Below are positions 51,013 through 59,499 of a DNA stretch of 64,000 nt, in pieces. The position numbers and the translations under genes were made by a program. This DNA is from an uncultured Chloracidobacterium sp. (GTDB lineage: Bacteria; Acidobacteriota; Blastocatellia; Pyrinomonadales; Pyrinomonadaceae). The stretch lies in NCBI GenBank assembly GCA_936914845.1, contig CAKZGE010000002.1:186001-250000 (forward strand), in the 5' to 3' direction. The notes beneath the pieces were generated by a model. It searched no databases. It was not told the origin of the DNA and saw nothing but the letters and a program-made list of their open reading frames with translations. The stretch's first letter is position 1. The number at the start of each line of letters is the position of its first letter.

Positions 51013-52584
51013 CTATTTTTCCCAATCCGGCGTGTGAAAGATCCCTTCTTTATCGACACGCTGGTACGTATGGGCTCCGAAAAAGTCCCTCTGAGCTTGA
51101 ATAAGATTTGCCGGCAGCCTTTCCGAACGAAATGCTTCGAAATATGAAAGAGCCGATGACACGCAGAGCGAAGGTACCCGCGAGGCTGAGAATTTGCCCG
51201 CCGTCTCGTGCCAATCTTCCCGCGTTCGTTCCAGCAATTGGGCAAAACCGTCGTCTAACAACAGATTGGCGATAGCCGGATCATTCTCAAAAGCCCCGCG
51301 AATCTCTTCGAGCAGCGAAGAGCGGATAATACAGCCCCCACGCCATATTCTGGCGATACTGGCGAGATCAAGCCCCAGGTCCATTTCTGTCGAGGCGATC
51401 TGGAGCATGGACATACCCTGCGTGTAAGTTACGATGAACGAGCTCAGCAGTGTGTTTTTCAGTTTTTCAAGCGAAACTGCAATATCGCCGTCGGCATCAT
51501 CAATTTGTGTCCGTACTTGGCCATTGTCGCCCGAAACCGCCGCATTGGCATGTTCGCTGGCCGCGGTCTTTGCCTCTTCGGCCGCCATCGATGCTTTTCT
51601 ATCGTGCTGTTCGGAGCTTTCGACATCTTCACCGGCCGGGTTGACCGCTGCCGAAGCCGGAACCTCCAACGCACCGTATTTTTCAGCGATCGCGGCCCGG
51701 ACATCCTTCTGAGCCGATATCTGTCGCATAGAGACCGCCGCATCAATGGTCGGTATCGGCACACCCAGATCCATTGCTGCCTGCGACGTCCATTTCCCCG
51801 TTCCTTTCTGAGCGGCCTTATCAAGGATCATTTCGACCAACGGCCGGCCGGTTTCCGCATCTGTCTTACGAAGCACTTCGGCGGTTATCTCGATCAGAAA
51901 GGAATTCAATTTTGAATTGTTCCAGTCGGCAAATGCTTTTGACATCGCCGCGTAATCCATTTTCAGCACACGCTGCATCAGGTCGTAAGTTTCAGCGATT
52001 ATCTGCATCAAACCGTATTCGATGCCGTTGTGCACCATTTTCACAAAATGTCCGGCCGAAGAACGTCCCATATAGGCGACGCACGGAACGCCGTCCACCT
52101 TCGCTGCGACCGCCTCAAAGATCGGAGCCACCCGGCGGTAGGATTCCAAATGGCCGCCCGGCATAATACTCGGTCCGCGCCGAGCTCCTTCCTCTCCGCC
52201 GGAAACACCAACTCCCAGAAAGCCAAAACCCTTTTCCGTGACATAGATCTCGCGACGCTCGGTATCCGTAAAATGCGAATTGCCTCCATCGATTATGATG
52301 TCCCCCGGCTGCAAATGAGGCAGAAGATCTTCGATGACCGAATCTACGATCTTTCCAGCCGGAACAAGCAGCATTATCGCTCTCGGAGATTCAAGCATTT
52401 CGACAAATTCGGCCGGATCCTCCGCCGCTTTCACATCCCATTCGGCTCCCTCTTCCACTAAAAGGCGCCGCTTTTCCGCATCAAGGTCATATCCGACACA
52501 GCGAAACCCGTGTTCGGCGACATTCAAAAGAAAGTTGCGGCCCATCGTACCTAGCCCGACCATTCCGAAATGTGCTTTGCTCAT
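51013..52584 (-). CDS. gnd: 6-phosphogluconate dehydrogenase, decarboxylating
   Basis: This 523-aa enzyme makes ribulose-5-phosphate, CO2 and NADPH in the oxidative pentose-phosphate pathway. The N-terminal fold begins with FGMVGLGTMGRNFLLNVAE at residues 5-23. Substrate motifs are DGGNSHFTDTERR, GVSGGEEGARRGPSIMPGG near 128-146, and HFVKMVHNGIEYGLMQII with the catalytic Lys. GTGKWTSQAAMDLGVPIPTI and the C-terminal QAQRDFFGAHTYQRVD are intact. About 60 extra residues (PASAAVNPAGEDVESSEQHD and on, to about DGDIAVSL) interrupt the C-terminal helical domain, explaining why it is longer than the usual 470 or so. No other pentose-phosphate gene is adjacent. Confidence 0.94.
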   Translation of the reverse strand: MSKAHFGMVGLGTMGRNFLLNVAEHGFRCVGYDLDAEKRRLLVEEGAEWDVKAAEDPAEFVEMLESPRAIMLLVPAGKIVDSVIEDLLPHLQPGDIIIDGGNSHFTDTERREIYVTEKGFGFLGVGVSGGEEGARRGPSIMPGGHLESYRRVAPIFEAVAAKVDGVPCVAYMGRSSAGHFVKMVHNGIEYGLMQIIAETYDLMQRVLKMDYAAMSKAFADWNNSKLNSFLIEITAEVLRKTDAETGRPLVEMILDKAAQKGTGKWTSQAAMDLGVPIPTIDAAVSMRQISAQKDVRAAIAEKYGALEVPASAAVNPAGEDVESSEQHDRKASMAAEEAKTAASEHANAAVSGDNGQVRTQIDDADGDIAVSLEKLKNTLLSSFIVTYTQGMSMLQIASTEMDLGLDLASIARIWRGGCIIRSSLLEEIRGAFENDPAIANLLLDDGFAQLLERTREDWHETAGKFSASRVPSLCVSSALSYFEAFRSERLPANLIQAQRDFFGAHTYQRVDKEGIFHTPDWEK

Positions 52585-52663
52585 ATCGTAAGATTATACG
52601 AAAGTCAGGGCGGCGTTTGCCAATGCGATTGACGCCAATGACATTTTGGGTGATTCTATCCGA

Positions 52664-53572
52664 ATGAATAATTTACGAGAGGTCATCCGCCCAACCCTGC
52701 TCATTAGCCCTTCGAAAATGTGCAGCGAATTCGGCATTGATATCACCATCGCTACCGAAACCTTTCAACATACCGGCAGCTTTAAGTTCAGGGCGGCGTA
52801 TAATTTGGCTTCCTCCGTTCCCAACGATGAAATATTGACCGCATCTTCGGGTAATTTTGGCCAAGCTCTGGCCTATGCCTGCAGTCTGCTCGGCAAAAAG
52901 TGTACGGTTGTTATGCCGGCAAATTCAGCTGCGATAAAGGTAGCTTCCGTGCGCAAATTCGGCGGTATTGCCGACCTCGTTGAGACCACCCAAACAAGCC
53001 GGGCCGAAAGGGTTGAGCAATTGGCGGCCGAAATGCCGAATGCCTACCGGGCAAGCGCCTACGACGATCAATATGTCATTGACGGCAACTCGACGCTTGG
53101 CGAAGAGCTTGCCGGAAGAGGTTTTGATGCGGTGCTTGCTCCGATCGGCGGCGGTGGTTTGATCTCGGGCGTCGTCAACGGACTTCGGTCTCGCGGCGAT
53201 AATGCCGAGATATTCGGCTGCGAACCGCTTCTGGCCAACGATGCCGCCCGATCTTTTCGGACAGGCGAGCTTTTCGTCAATGAAAATGAGCCGCAGACCA
53301 TCGCCGATGGAGCCCGTACACCGTCGCTCGGGGCTCTCAACTGGCCTATCATTCGCGACAATGTGAGCGATATCATCGAAGTTTCAGACGAAAACATCCG
53401 TCTGGCGGTAAAAGAACATTTTCTTTTAGGAAATCTAAAGACCGAGCCGACCGGAGCTCTTACGTTAGGTGCCGTCATCGAACAGCCCGAACGCTTTCGC
53501 GACCGCAAGATCTGCATCGTCGTTAGCGGCGGCAATGTCGATCCGCTGATCTATTCCGAAATTATCAAATAA
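52664..53572 (+). CDS. PLP-dependent threonine/serine dehydratase-like enzyme
   Basis: This protein of about 302 aa is a fold-type II PLP enzyme. The Schiff-base Lys lies in TETFQHTGSFKFRAAYNLA. The phosphate loop is the glycine-rich IGGGGLISGVVNGL near 160-173. ASSGNFGQALAYACSL near 62-77 is the Ser/Asn/Gly loop that binds the substrate carboxylate. It resembles serine racemase and catabolic threonine dehydratase without the ACT domain of biosynthetic IlvA, so a degradative or racemase role is likely. ATG 52664 is used; a TTG at 52646 is possible. It is divergent from gnd and converges on the 701-aa protein. Confidence 0.88.
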   Translation: MNNLREVIRPTLLISPSKMCSEFGIDITIATETFQHTGSFKFRAAYNLASSVPNDEILTASSGNFGQALAYACSLLGKKCTVVMPANSAAIKVASVRKFGGIADLVETTQTSRAERVEQLAAEMPNAYRASAYDDQYVIDGNSTLGEELAGRGFDAVLAPIGGGGLISGVVNGLRSRGDNAEIFGCEPLLANDAARSFRTGELFVNENEPQTIADGARTPSLGALNWPIIRDNVSDIIEVSDENIRLAVKEHFLLGNLKTEPTGALTLGAVIEQPERFRDRKICIVVSGGNVDPLIYSEIIK

Positions 53573-53607
53573 AAAACAGGCCGCACGCAGTTCGCGATAC
53601 GGCCTGT
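53571..53607 (-). terminator. Terminator for the - strand gene 53628-55733
   Basis: On the - strand ACAGGCCG and CGGCCTGT form an 8-bp stem over a 16-base loop, followed by TTTTTT (the A-run at 53571-53576). It sits just after the stop codon at 53628. Confidence 0.8.
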
Positions 53608-53627
53608 ACCATCCTTTACCTGTCAGC

Positions 53628-55733
53628 TTACGGAGCAGGCGTGAAGTCAAATCCGGTCACATTGTCTGAAAGCGAAACGGTACGCGGTGCGTAGCTATGA
53701 CGCTTAGAAGAAACCGTTACCGTATAGCTTCCCGAAGCAAGCCCATTGACCTGATAATAGCCAAACGGCCCGGTAACCGCCGATGCGACCACGTTTGAAC
53801 CGCTTGAGATCAGCACGCGGGCATTTGCAACACCGCGGCCTGCACCGTTGTTCACCTGTCCGCCAAGGGCAAAGCTCGATGCAGCGGAGCCTGAAGGACC
53901 CTGCACCTGAACCGTTATCGGAGCTCCCGTTTTGAAGAACCCGATCGTCGCATTTACAGTTTGCGGCGGCTGATTGGAATCAAACCGGAAATTGTAAAGC
54001 GTTCCCCAACGGATCGCATTCGCATTCTGGTTGGCGGCAAAAGTTTCCGTCGCCCAATTAAGAGCTCCGCCGGATTGGGTCGAAACCCACGGTGTACTGC
54101 TAAAGCCCGAATTACCGGTCGTTCCGTCTGCACCCCATCCCGGATGTTGCGGCGGAGCATGAAATCCGATGTTCGAAAGAGTTGCCCCATTTCCAACCGG
54201 AACGCTGAAGGCTTGAATGGCACGATCCATGTTCTGGTTATAGATCGCATATTCGTAATGCCATACACCGGCCGAAGGATTGGTCACTTTATACGCGATG
54301 ATCCCAATGCCGTCTTGGCCCGGTGCCGGTTCAAGCTGAACAGCCGTGGAACCGGTCCAAGCGGTGACAGCCGCTTTTGTGCGGACCGTAGCCCCAACCG
54401 GTGAAAAGCTGAACGAACTGGTGCCGGTCACGTTGTAGCGGCGATACGACACGTTGTTGTACATATTGCACTGGCCGGGATTGGCTTGGCACCATGCATA
54501 TTCGTGCGGCGTTACATATTGACCTTCGGCATAATACGTAGCACCGGTATTCATAGCGGTGTTGAGGTCCTCGATCGAGGTCAGGATCCTGTGCGACGTA
54601 CCCGTGTGGGCATGACCGGTGTGGCTATTCGGATTGGTCGTCGAATCTCCACGCGGATAGGCACCGGAGAAAGGATTGATCCAAGCACGCGAGCCAAGAT
54701 TCGGTCCGGAGTTCAAACCGGCGCTATACGGGTCCGAACATCCAACGCCGAGCTTTTCGCCGCTCGTACCGTTACAGCCGAATCCGCAAAGATTTTGAGC
54801 CAAGGCCGTGAAGGCATGCTTTACGCTTGATTGGCCGATCTGTTCAAATCGTTCATCATTCGTTGCCCCGCCGCTCATGCGGTACATATTCTGCGGGATC
54901 ACCGGGTGATCATTGACAGGAAGTGCGAACCAGTTAAGATCAACGGTGCCGTTATTGCAAGAATCCGTACCCAAGGCCAATCCGACAAAACCGCCCGCGG
55001 CGCTGCCGAATTGTGCCAAGCCGTTTACGTCTCCGACGATAACGTCCGGACCGGGAACGGCCAAAGCATCATCGCGGCGAACATTCGGCATTGAGACAGA
55101 CGTTGTTTCGCCATTGACGATCTGAGCAACCTCGATCGTTCTCATATTGGCGGAGATCGAAATATTTCCGACCACGCGTCCTGATTCTTGCGGTCTCCCC
55201 AGATCCGCGGCGAATTCTTTTGAAAGAAGCACGCGTCCCGACGGCAGAGACAATTCACGCGTCGCCGCATCATATTCCAATTGTGCGCCCTCGATGTTAA
55301 AGAAGGTAAAGCCCGTCTTTGCATCGATGATGGCAAATTCGTAGTCCGATCCCCATTCGGTACGCTGCAGAGCAAGCGTTTGGAACGAGGTCCCGAGCTT
55401 GCCCGGAAGTTCCGGATAACTTTGAGGTATCAGTTTTGCGGTGCTGGGAATCGCTCCGCGAAGTTCATTTTTGAAAACTAGGACAGTAAAAAAAGAATCA
55501 CGTTCAAATTCGAATTTGAGCGCTCCGCTTCCTGTTTTGCCTGAATTCGCCCGACCCGAGCCGGCAAGGTCAAGATCGATGGCAACCGAACCATTCGCCA
55601 CGATCATCTTTTCCTGTGCTCCGGTGTCGTTTTTGGCGGCTTTTGCACCATCCGTGCCCGGCAGAAAAAATTCCAAGCCGCTGCCGAAAAACATCAGCAG
55701 GGGCAACAATGCAACCGAGATCGTCTTTAACAT
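53628..55733 (-). CDS. Large secreted protein with a C-terminal carboxypeptidase-regulatory-like domain
   Basis: This 701-aa protein has a signal peptide (MLKTISVALLPLLMFFGSG). An early domain of about 200 residues follows (SVAIDLDLAGSGRANSGKTG). The middle part has DNRNT-type small residues and several cysteines (ALAQNLCGFGCNGTSGEKLG; YAWCQANPGQCNMYNN). A beta-rich portion (VWHYEYAIYNQNMDRAIQAF) precedes the final domain near 620-701 (SFALGGQVNNGAGRGVANAR, then GPFGYYQVNGLASGSYTVTV). The final domain matches that of the protease at 35923-38301. The catalytic part, if any, is not recognised; no HExxH motif is present. It is divergent from the polyferredoxin. Confidence 0.78.
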   Translation of the reverse strand: MLKTISVALLPLLMFFGSGLEFFLPGTDGAKAAKNDTGAQEKMIVANGSVAIDLDLAGSGRANSGKTGSGALKFEFERDSFFTVLVFKNELRGAIPSTAKLIPQSYPELPGKLGTSFQTLALQRTEWGSDYEFAIIDAKTGFTFFNIEGAQLEYDAATRELSLPSGRVLLSKEFAADLGRPQESGRVVGNISISANMRTIEVAQIVNGETTSVSMPNVRRDDALAVPGPDVIVGDVNGLAQFGSAAGGFVGLALGTDSCNNGTVDLNWFALPVNDHPVIPQNMYRMSGGATNDERFEQIGQSSVKHAFTALAQNLCGFGCNGTSGEKLGVGCSDPYSAGLNSGPNLGSRAWINPFSGAYPRGDSTTNPNSHTGHAHTGTSHRILTSIEDLNTAMNTGATYYAEGQYVTPHEYAWCQANPGQCNMYNNVSYRRYNVTGTSSFSFSPVGATVRTKAAVTAWTGSTAVQLEPAPGQDGIGIIAYKVTNPSAGVWHYEYAIYNQNMDRAIQAFSVPVGNGATLSNIGFHAPPQHPGWGADGTTGNSGFSSTPWVSTQSGGALNWATETFAANQNANAIRWGTLYNFRFDSNQPPQTVNATIGFFKTGAPITVQVQGPSGSAASSFALGGQVNNGAGRGVANARVLISSGSNVVASAVTGPFGYYQVNGLASGSYTVTVSSKRHSYAPRTVSLSDNVTGFDFTPAP

Positions 55734-55886
55734 AATATTTTTAGTAAGCCGGAAACCGACCTAAACTTGAAAAACACCTGATTGTAGATTTGTTTGCAGA
55801 CCTTATTTTTATACAATTAAATGTATGCGTCAATCAAGTGCACCGAAAGGTTTTACGGCTGTCGCTGCTCCTTTTTACCGTAAATT

Positions 55887-57791
55887 ATGAAAAGTGGTTG
55901 CGAAAGCACGTCAAAAATTGAAGAACGCCGAATCGAACTTCCCGTTCTGGCCAATCCGCCGTCAAACGGTGAAAAGGCCGCGAGAAAGCACTCAAAGGTC
56001 AGCAAATGGCGGGCGGCCGCACTTATCGCACTGAACGTGCTAATGGCGGCTCATATTATTCAATGGTGGTTGATGGGACGCACTGTCTCCCCGATCGAAC
56101 CTTCAGAAAGCATGTACACCCTGCAAAATGGTGCTATCAATGCGGGGTTCATATTTTTTTCACTGGCGATCTTGGCAACGCTGATCCTCGGAAGATTCGT
56201 TTGCGGCTGGGGCTGTCATATCTTGGCGCTCCAGGATTTATGCGCTTGGCTGCTGAATAAGATCGGGCTAAAACCAAGGGCCTTTCGTTCGCGTTTGTTG
56301 GTATTCGTTCCGCTGATCGTGGCACTTTATATGTTCGTTTGGCCCGTTTTTTATCGTTGGGTCGTCAAACCGCCATCGCAGCCGCTGTTCCCGAATTTCT
56401 CAAATCATTTAATGACAACTGAGTTTTGGGCGACCTTTCCGCCGATCTGGGTTGCCATTCCCTTCCTTTTTGTGTGCGGTTTTATGACCGTCTATTTTCT
56501 CGGTTCGAAAGGCTTTTGCACTTATGCCTGTCCATACGGCGGCTTTTTTGGTGTTGCCGACAAGGTCGCACCCGGCCGCATTCGCGTTACCGATGCCTGC
56601 AACAATTGCGGCCACTGCACCGCTGTTTGCACATCTAATGTCATCGTCCACGCCGAGGTCAAAGAATACGGAATGGTAGTGGACCCCGGCTGCATGAAGT
56701 GCATGGATTGCGTCAGCGTTTGTCCCAATGATGCTCTTTATTTCGGTTTCGGCAAACCGGCGGTTGCTGTCAAAAAGACCGTTGCTCGCAATTATTCGCT
56801 GACGTGGCCCGAGGAATTCGCCGCGGCGATCATTTTTTTCTTGAGTTTTTTGGCGGTTTGGGACGTCTATCAATTGGTGCCGATGCTGATGGCTCTCGGG
56901 ATTGCCTGCGTTTCCACTTTTCTCGCTTTGCGGCTGTATCGGCTGATATTCGCACGTGATCTTTCTTTCTATCGATACAATCTCCGGTCTTCGGGTAAGA
57001 TCAAACCGGCCGGCATCGTCTTCGGCGTGCTCGCTCTCGCTTGGCTCGGGCTGAACATTCACAGCGGTTGGGTCAGATATCACGAACGCGGCGGAGCGAT
57101 CGCTTTTGAAAAAGTTCGTGTTCCGGATGAACTCGCCCTTGCCCGGACGGACGTCAAACCGTGGCTCGCCCAAGCCGATCTCCGCAACATCGACGAAGGC
57201 CGCCGGCATTTTCACGATGCGGTCGATCTCGGTATCTTTACGAATAAAGAAGCACTTTCAAAATACGCTTGGCTTGAATATCTCGCGGGTGATACAGAAA
57301 GATCCGTTGAGCTGCTGACCCGAGCCGCCGAAGTGCAGACCGGACAAGGCCGAGCTCTGAGCCTTTATTACCGCGGTGCGATACTCAACCGTCTTGGAAG
57401 GTATGATCAGGCATTATCAAGTCTAAATGACGCATTGAATGAGCGGCCGGACCTGGTTTTGGCTGTTGAGGAAAAAGGAGAATCGCTATGGCACCTCGGC
57501 CGAAAGCCCGAAGCGGTCGCCGCCTGGAAAGAAGCATTGCGTCGAAATCCGCGTCTGCCTTTAGCCAACAATATGCTCGCCTATGCTTTGCGCCAAACAG
57601 GCAACGAAGCTGACGCAGCCGGTTTCGAAAAACTTGCCGATCAAAACACCCCGGCAGATCCATTGTTTCATTGGATGGTCGGGTTGCGTTTGGAAAATGC
57701 CGGCATGACCGAACTTGCTGAAAAACATTTTCGCACCGCCGGTGAAATGAATCCCCGCTTTAAACAAATGCGAATGTCAAAAACCAATTGA
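55887..57791 (+). CDS. Membrane polyferredoxin (NosR/NapH/CcoG-like) fused to TPR repeats
   Basis: The protein is 634 aa. Five to six membrane helices in the first 370 residues carry the RFVCGWGCHILALQDLC motif near 105-121 and FCTYACPYGGFFGVAD near 210-225. These are followed by two [4Fe-4S] motifs: CNNCGHCTAVC (C238, C241, C244, C248) and CMKCMDCVSVC (C269, C272, C275, C279). These are the hallmarks of NosR/NapH-type quinol-to-periplasm electron carriers. From about residue 430 the protein is a TPR solenoid (AWLEYLAGDTERSVELLTRA; YYRGAILNRLGRYDQALSSL) with no counterpart in standard family members. No nos, nap or cco genes are adjacent, so its partner is unknown. Confidence 0.85.
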   Translation: MKSGCESTSKIEERRIELPVLANPPSNGEKAARKHSKVSKWRAAALIALNVLMAAHIIQWWLMGRTVSPIEPSESMYTLQNGAINAGFIFFSLAILATLILGRFVCGWGCHILALQDLCAWLLNKIGLKPRAFRSRLLVFVPLIVALYMFVWPVFYRWVVKPPSQPLFPNFSNHLMTTEFWATFPPIWVAIPFLFVCGFMTVYFLGSKGFCTYACPYGGFFGVADKVAPGRIRVTDACNNCGHCTAVCTSNVIVHAEVKEYGMVVDPGCMKCMDCVSVCPNDALYFGFGKPAVAVKKTVARNYSLTWPEEFAAAIIFFLSFLAVWDVYQLVPMLMALGIACVSTFLALRLYRLIFARDLSFYRYNLRSSGKIKPAGIVFGVLALAWLGLNIHSGWVRYHERGGAIAFEKVRVPDELALARTDVKPWLAQADLRNIDEGRRHFHDAVDLGIFTNKEALSKYAWLEYLAGDTERSVELLTRAAEVQTGQGRALSLYYRGAILNRLGRYDQALSSLNDALNERPDLVLAVEEKGESLWHLGRKPEAVAAWKEALRRNPRLPLANNMLAYALRQTGNEADAAGFEKLADQNTPADPLFHWMVGLRLENAGMTELAEKHFRTAGEMNPRFKQMRMSKTN

Positions 57792-57804
57792 CCTTATTAA
57801 GATT

Positions 57805-59493
57805 CTATGGCTTTACCTCATCAACGAAGGTCACCCGATTTATCTCGTGCAGCGTGGTCTGACCAAGAAAAACTTTTTTCACCGCGGATTCGCGTAGCGA
57901 CGAAAGCCCCTCTTTTTCAGCCTGTCGCCGGATCTCCGAACCCGGTCGCCGATCAATGATCATTTCACGAATATTGTCGGACATATCCAACAACTCATGG
58001 ATGGCCGTTCGCCCGCGATATCCTGTGTGATTGCATGCATCACAGCCCACGTTTATATAAAAGGACCTATCCCTTACGTCGTCCGGCCGCATGCCTGATT
58101 CGAAAAGATCTTCGTCGGATGGGCGGTATTGCCGTTTACACACCGGGCACAGCAACCGCACAAGCCGCTGGGCAAGCACGCAGTTCAGCGACGAAACGAA
58201 ATTGTATGGTTCCACACCCATATTCAGAAATCGGCCGATGACATCGATGACGTTGTTGGCGTGTACCGTCGTGAATACAAGGTGGCCGGTCAAGGCGGAT
58301 TGAATGGCGATCTGTGCCGTTTCTTCGTCACGGATCTCTCCGACCATGATCTTGTCCGGATCGTGACGCAAGATCGAACGCAGCCCGCGGGCAAAGGTCA
58401 ACCCCTTTTTCTCATTGACCGGTATCTGCATAATTCCCTGCAGCTGATATTCGACCGGGTCCTCGATCGTGATGATCTTATCTTCTTCATTACGGATCTC
58501 ATTCAAGGCTCCGTAAAGCGTCGTTGTTTTACCGGAACCCGTCGGGCCGGTAACCAGAACCATGCCGTAAGGCTCCTTGATATAGATGCGAAACCGCTGC
58601 AGGTCGTCCGGGTCGAAACCAACCACATCCAAACTCAGATTTTTGAATTCCTCAGATATCTGCTCTTTATCCAAAATACGGATAACACAGTTCTCGCCGT
58701 ATGCCGAAGGTAAGATCGAGACACGAAAATCCACGGTCCGGCCTTTATACCGAACACGAAATCGGCCGTCTTGCGGAATGCGGCGTTCGGCAATGTCGAG
58801 CTCGGACATCACCTTGATACGCGAAATAAGCGTTTGGTGGTATGCGATATCGATCGGGTCAACCTTTGAATAAAGAGCTCCGTCAATGCGAAATTTCACC
58901 CGAACATCGCGGTCGCCGGCTTCGATGTGGATGTCCGAAGCCCTTGATTCCATTGCGTTATACACGATGGTGTCCACGAGCTTTATGATCGGCGACATGT
59001 CCGAATCGGTCGCCAGCCGGTCAAGGTCAAGCACTTCCTCGCCCTGCTCCGTCTCTTTCACCAGTGATATTTTAAAGCCGGACGCCGCTTCCTGCAGAAC
59101 GCGCTGCGTCGCATCACCCTTTTTCAGTACAACATCGATCGCACCTTGCGTTGCTACGTAGGGCACCAACCTTACATTCAGTGCGTTCTCAAGTTCGTCA
59201 AGCCGCTCGAGATTTGTCGGGTCGGCCATTGCGGCATGGAGGTCTCTGCCTTCGCGGCGAAGCGGCACAAAATGATTGCGCAGCATCATATCGACCGGTA
59301 TCTTTGCCAACTCTTCGTAATCGATCGGTGACGGCTGATCGGGCGGCAGCAGCTCAATGTACGGCAAACGATAGCGCCGGGCCATTTGTTTGGCCTCGAC
59401 AACTTCGGGCGGTTCATTCTCAATAAAATCCGAAAGCTCTATCTTCGGAGACGAGATGTTGGTAGCGGCTGTTCCGCCATTCTGCTCATTCAT
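57805..59493 (-). CDS. gspE: Type II secretion / type IV pilus assembly ATPase, GspE/PilB family
   Basis: The protein is 562 aa. The N-terminal MshEN-like part is at about 30-150 (PYIELLPPDQPSPIDYEELA). The ATPase core has Walker A GPTGSGKTT at G316-T324, the Asp box and Walker B region (MVGEIRDEETAQIAIQSALT), and the His-box TVHANNVIDVIGRF. The tetracysteine zinc motif is CPVCKRQYR plus CDACNHTGYRG near 455-490. It would power pseudopilus or pilus extension. It directly follows gspF (6-bp gap) on the - strand; no other gsp or pil gene is in the window, so T2SS and T4P cannot be told apart. Confidence 0.92.
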   Translation of the reverse strand: MNEQNGGTAATNISSPKIELSDFIENEPPEVVEAKQMARRYRLPYIELLPPDQPSPIDYEELAKIPVDMMLRNHFVPLRREGRDLHAAMADPTNLERLDELENALNVRLVPYVATQGAIDVVLKKGDATQRVLQEAASGFKISLVKETEQGEEVLDLDRLATDSDMSPIIKLVDTIVYNAMESRASDIHIEAGDRDVRVKFRIDGALYSKVDPIDIAYHQTLISRIKVMSELDIAERRIPQDGRFRVRYKGRTVDFRVSILPSAYGENCVIRILDKEQISEEFKNLSLDVVGFDPDDLQRFRIYIKEPYGMVLVTGPTGSGKTTTLYGALNEIRNEEDKIITIEDPVEYQLQGIMQIPVNEKKGLTFARGLRSILRHDPDKIMVGEIRDEETAQIAIQSALTGHLVFTTVHANNVIDVIGRFLNMGVEPYNFVSSLNCVLAQRLVRLLCPVCKRQYRPSDEDLFESGMRPDDVRDRSFYINVGCDACNHTGYRGRTAIHELLDMSDNIREMIIDRRPGSEIRRQAEKEGLSSLRESAVKKVFLGQTTLHEINRVTFVDEVKP

Positions 59494-59499
59494 AATGTC

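Noticed and set aside
56409..57215. A long antisense frame (268 codons) across the polyferredoxin
   Set aside because: The sense strand has cysteine cluster motifs that cannot be chance, and the antisense protein has no recognisable feature.
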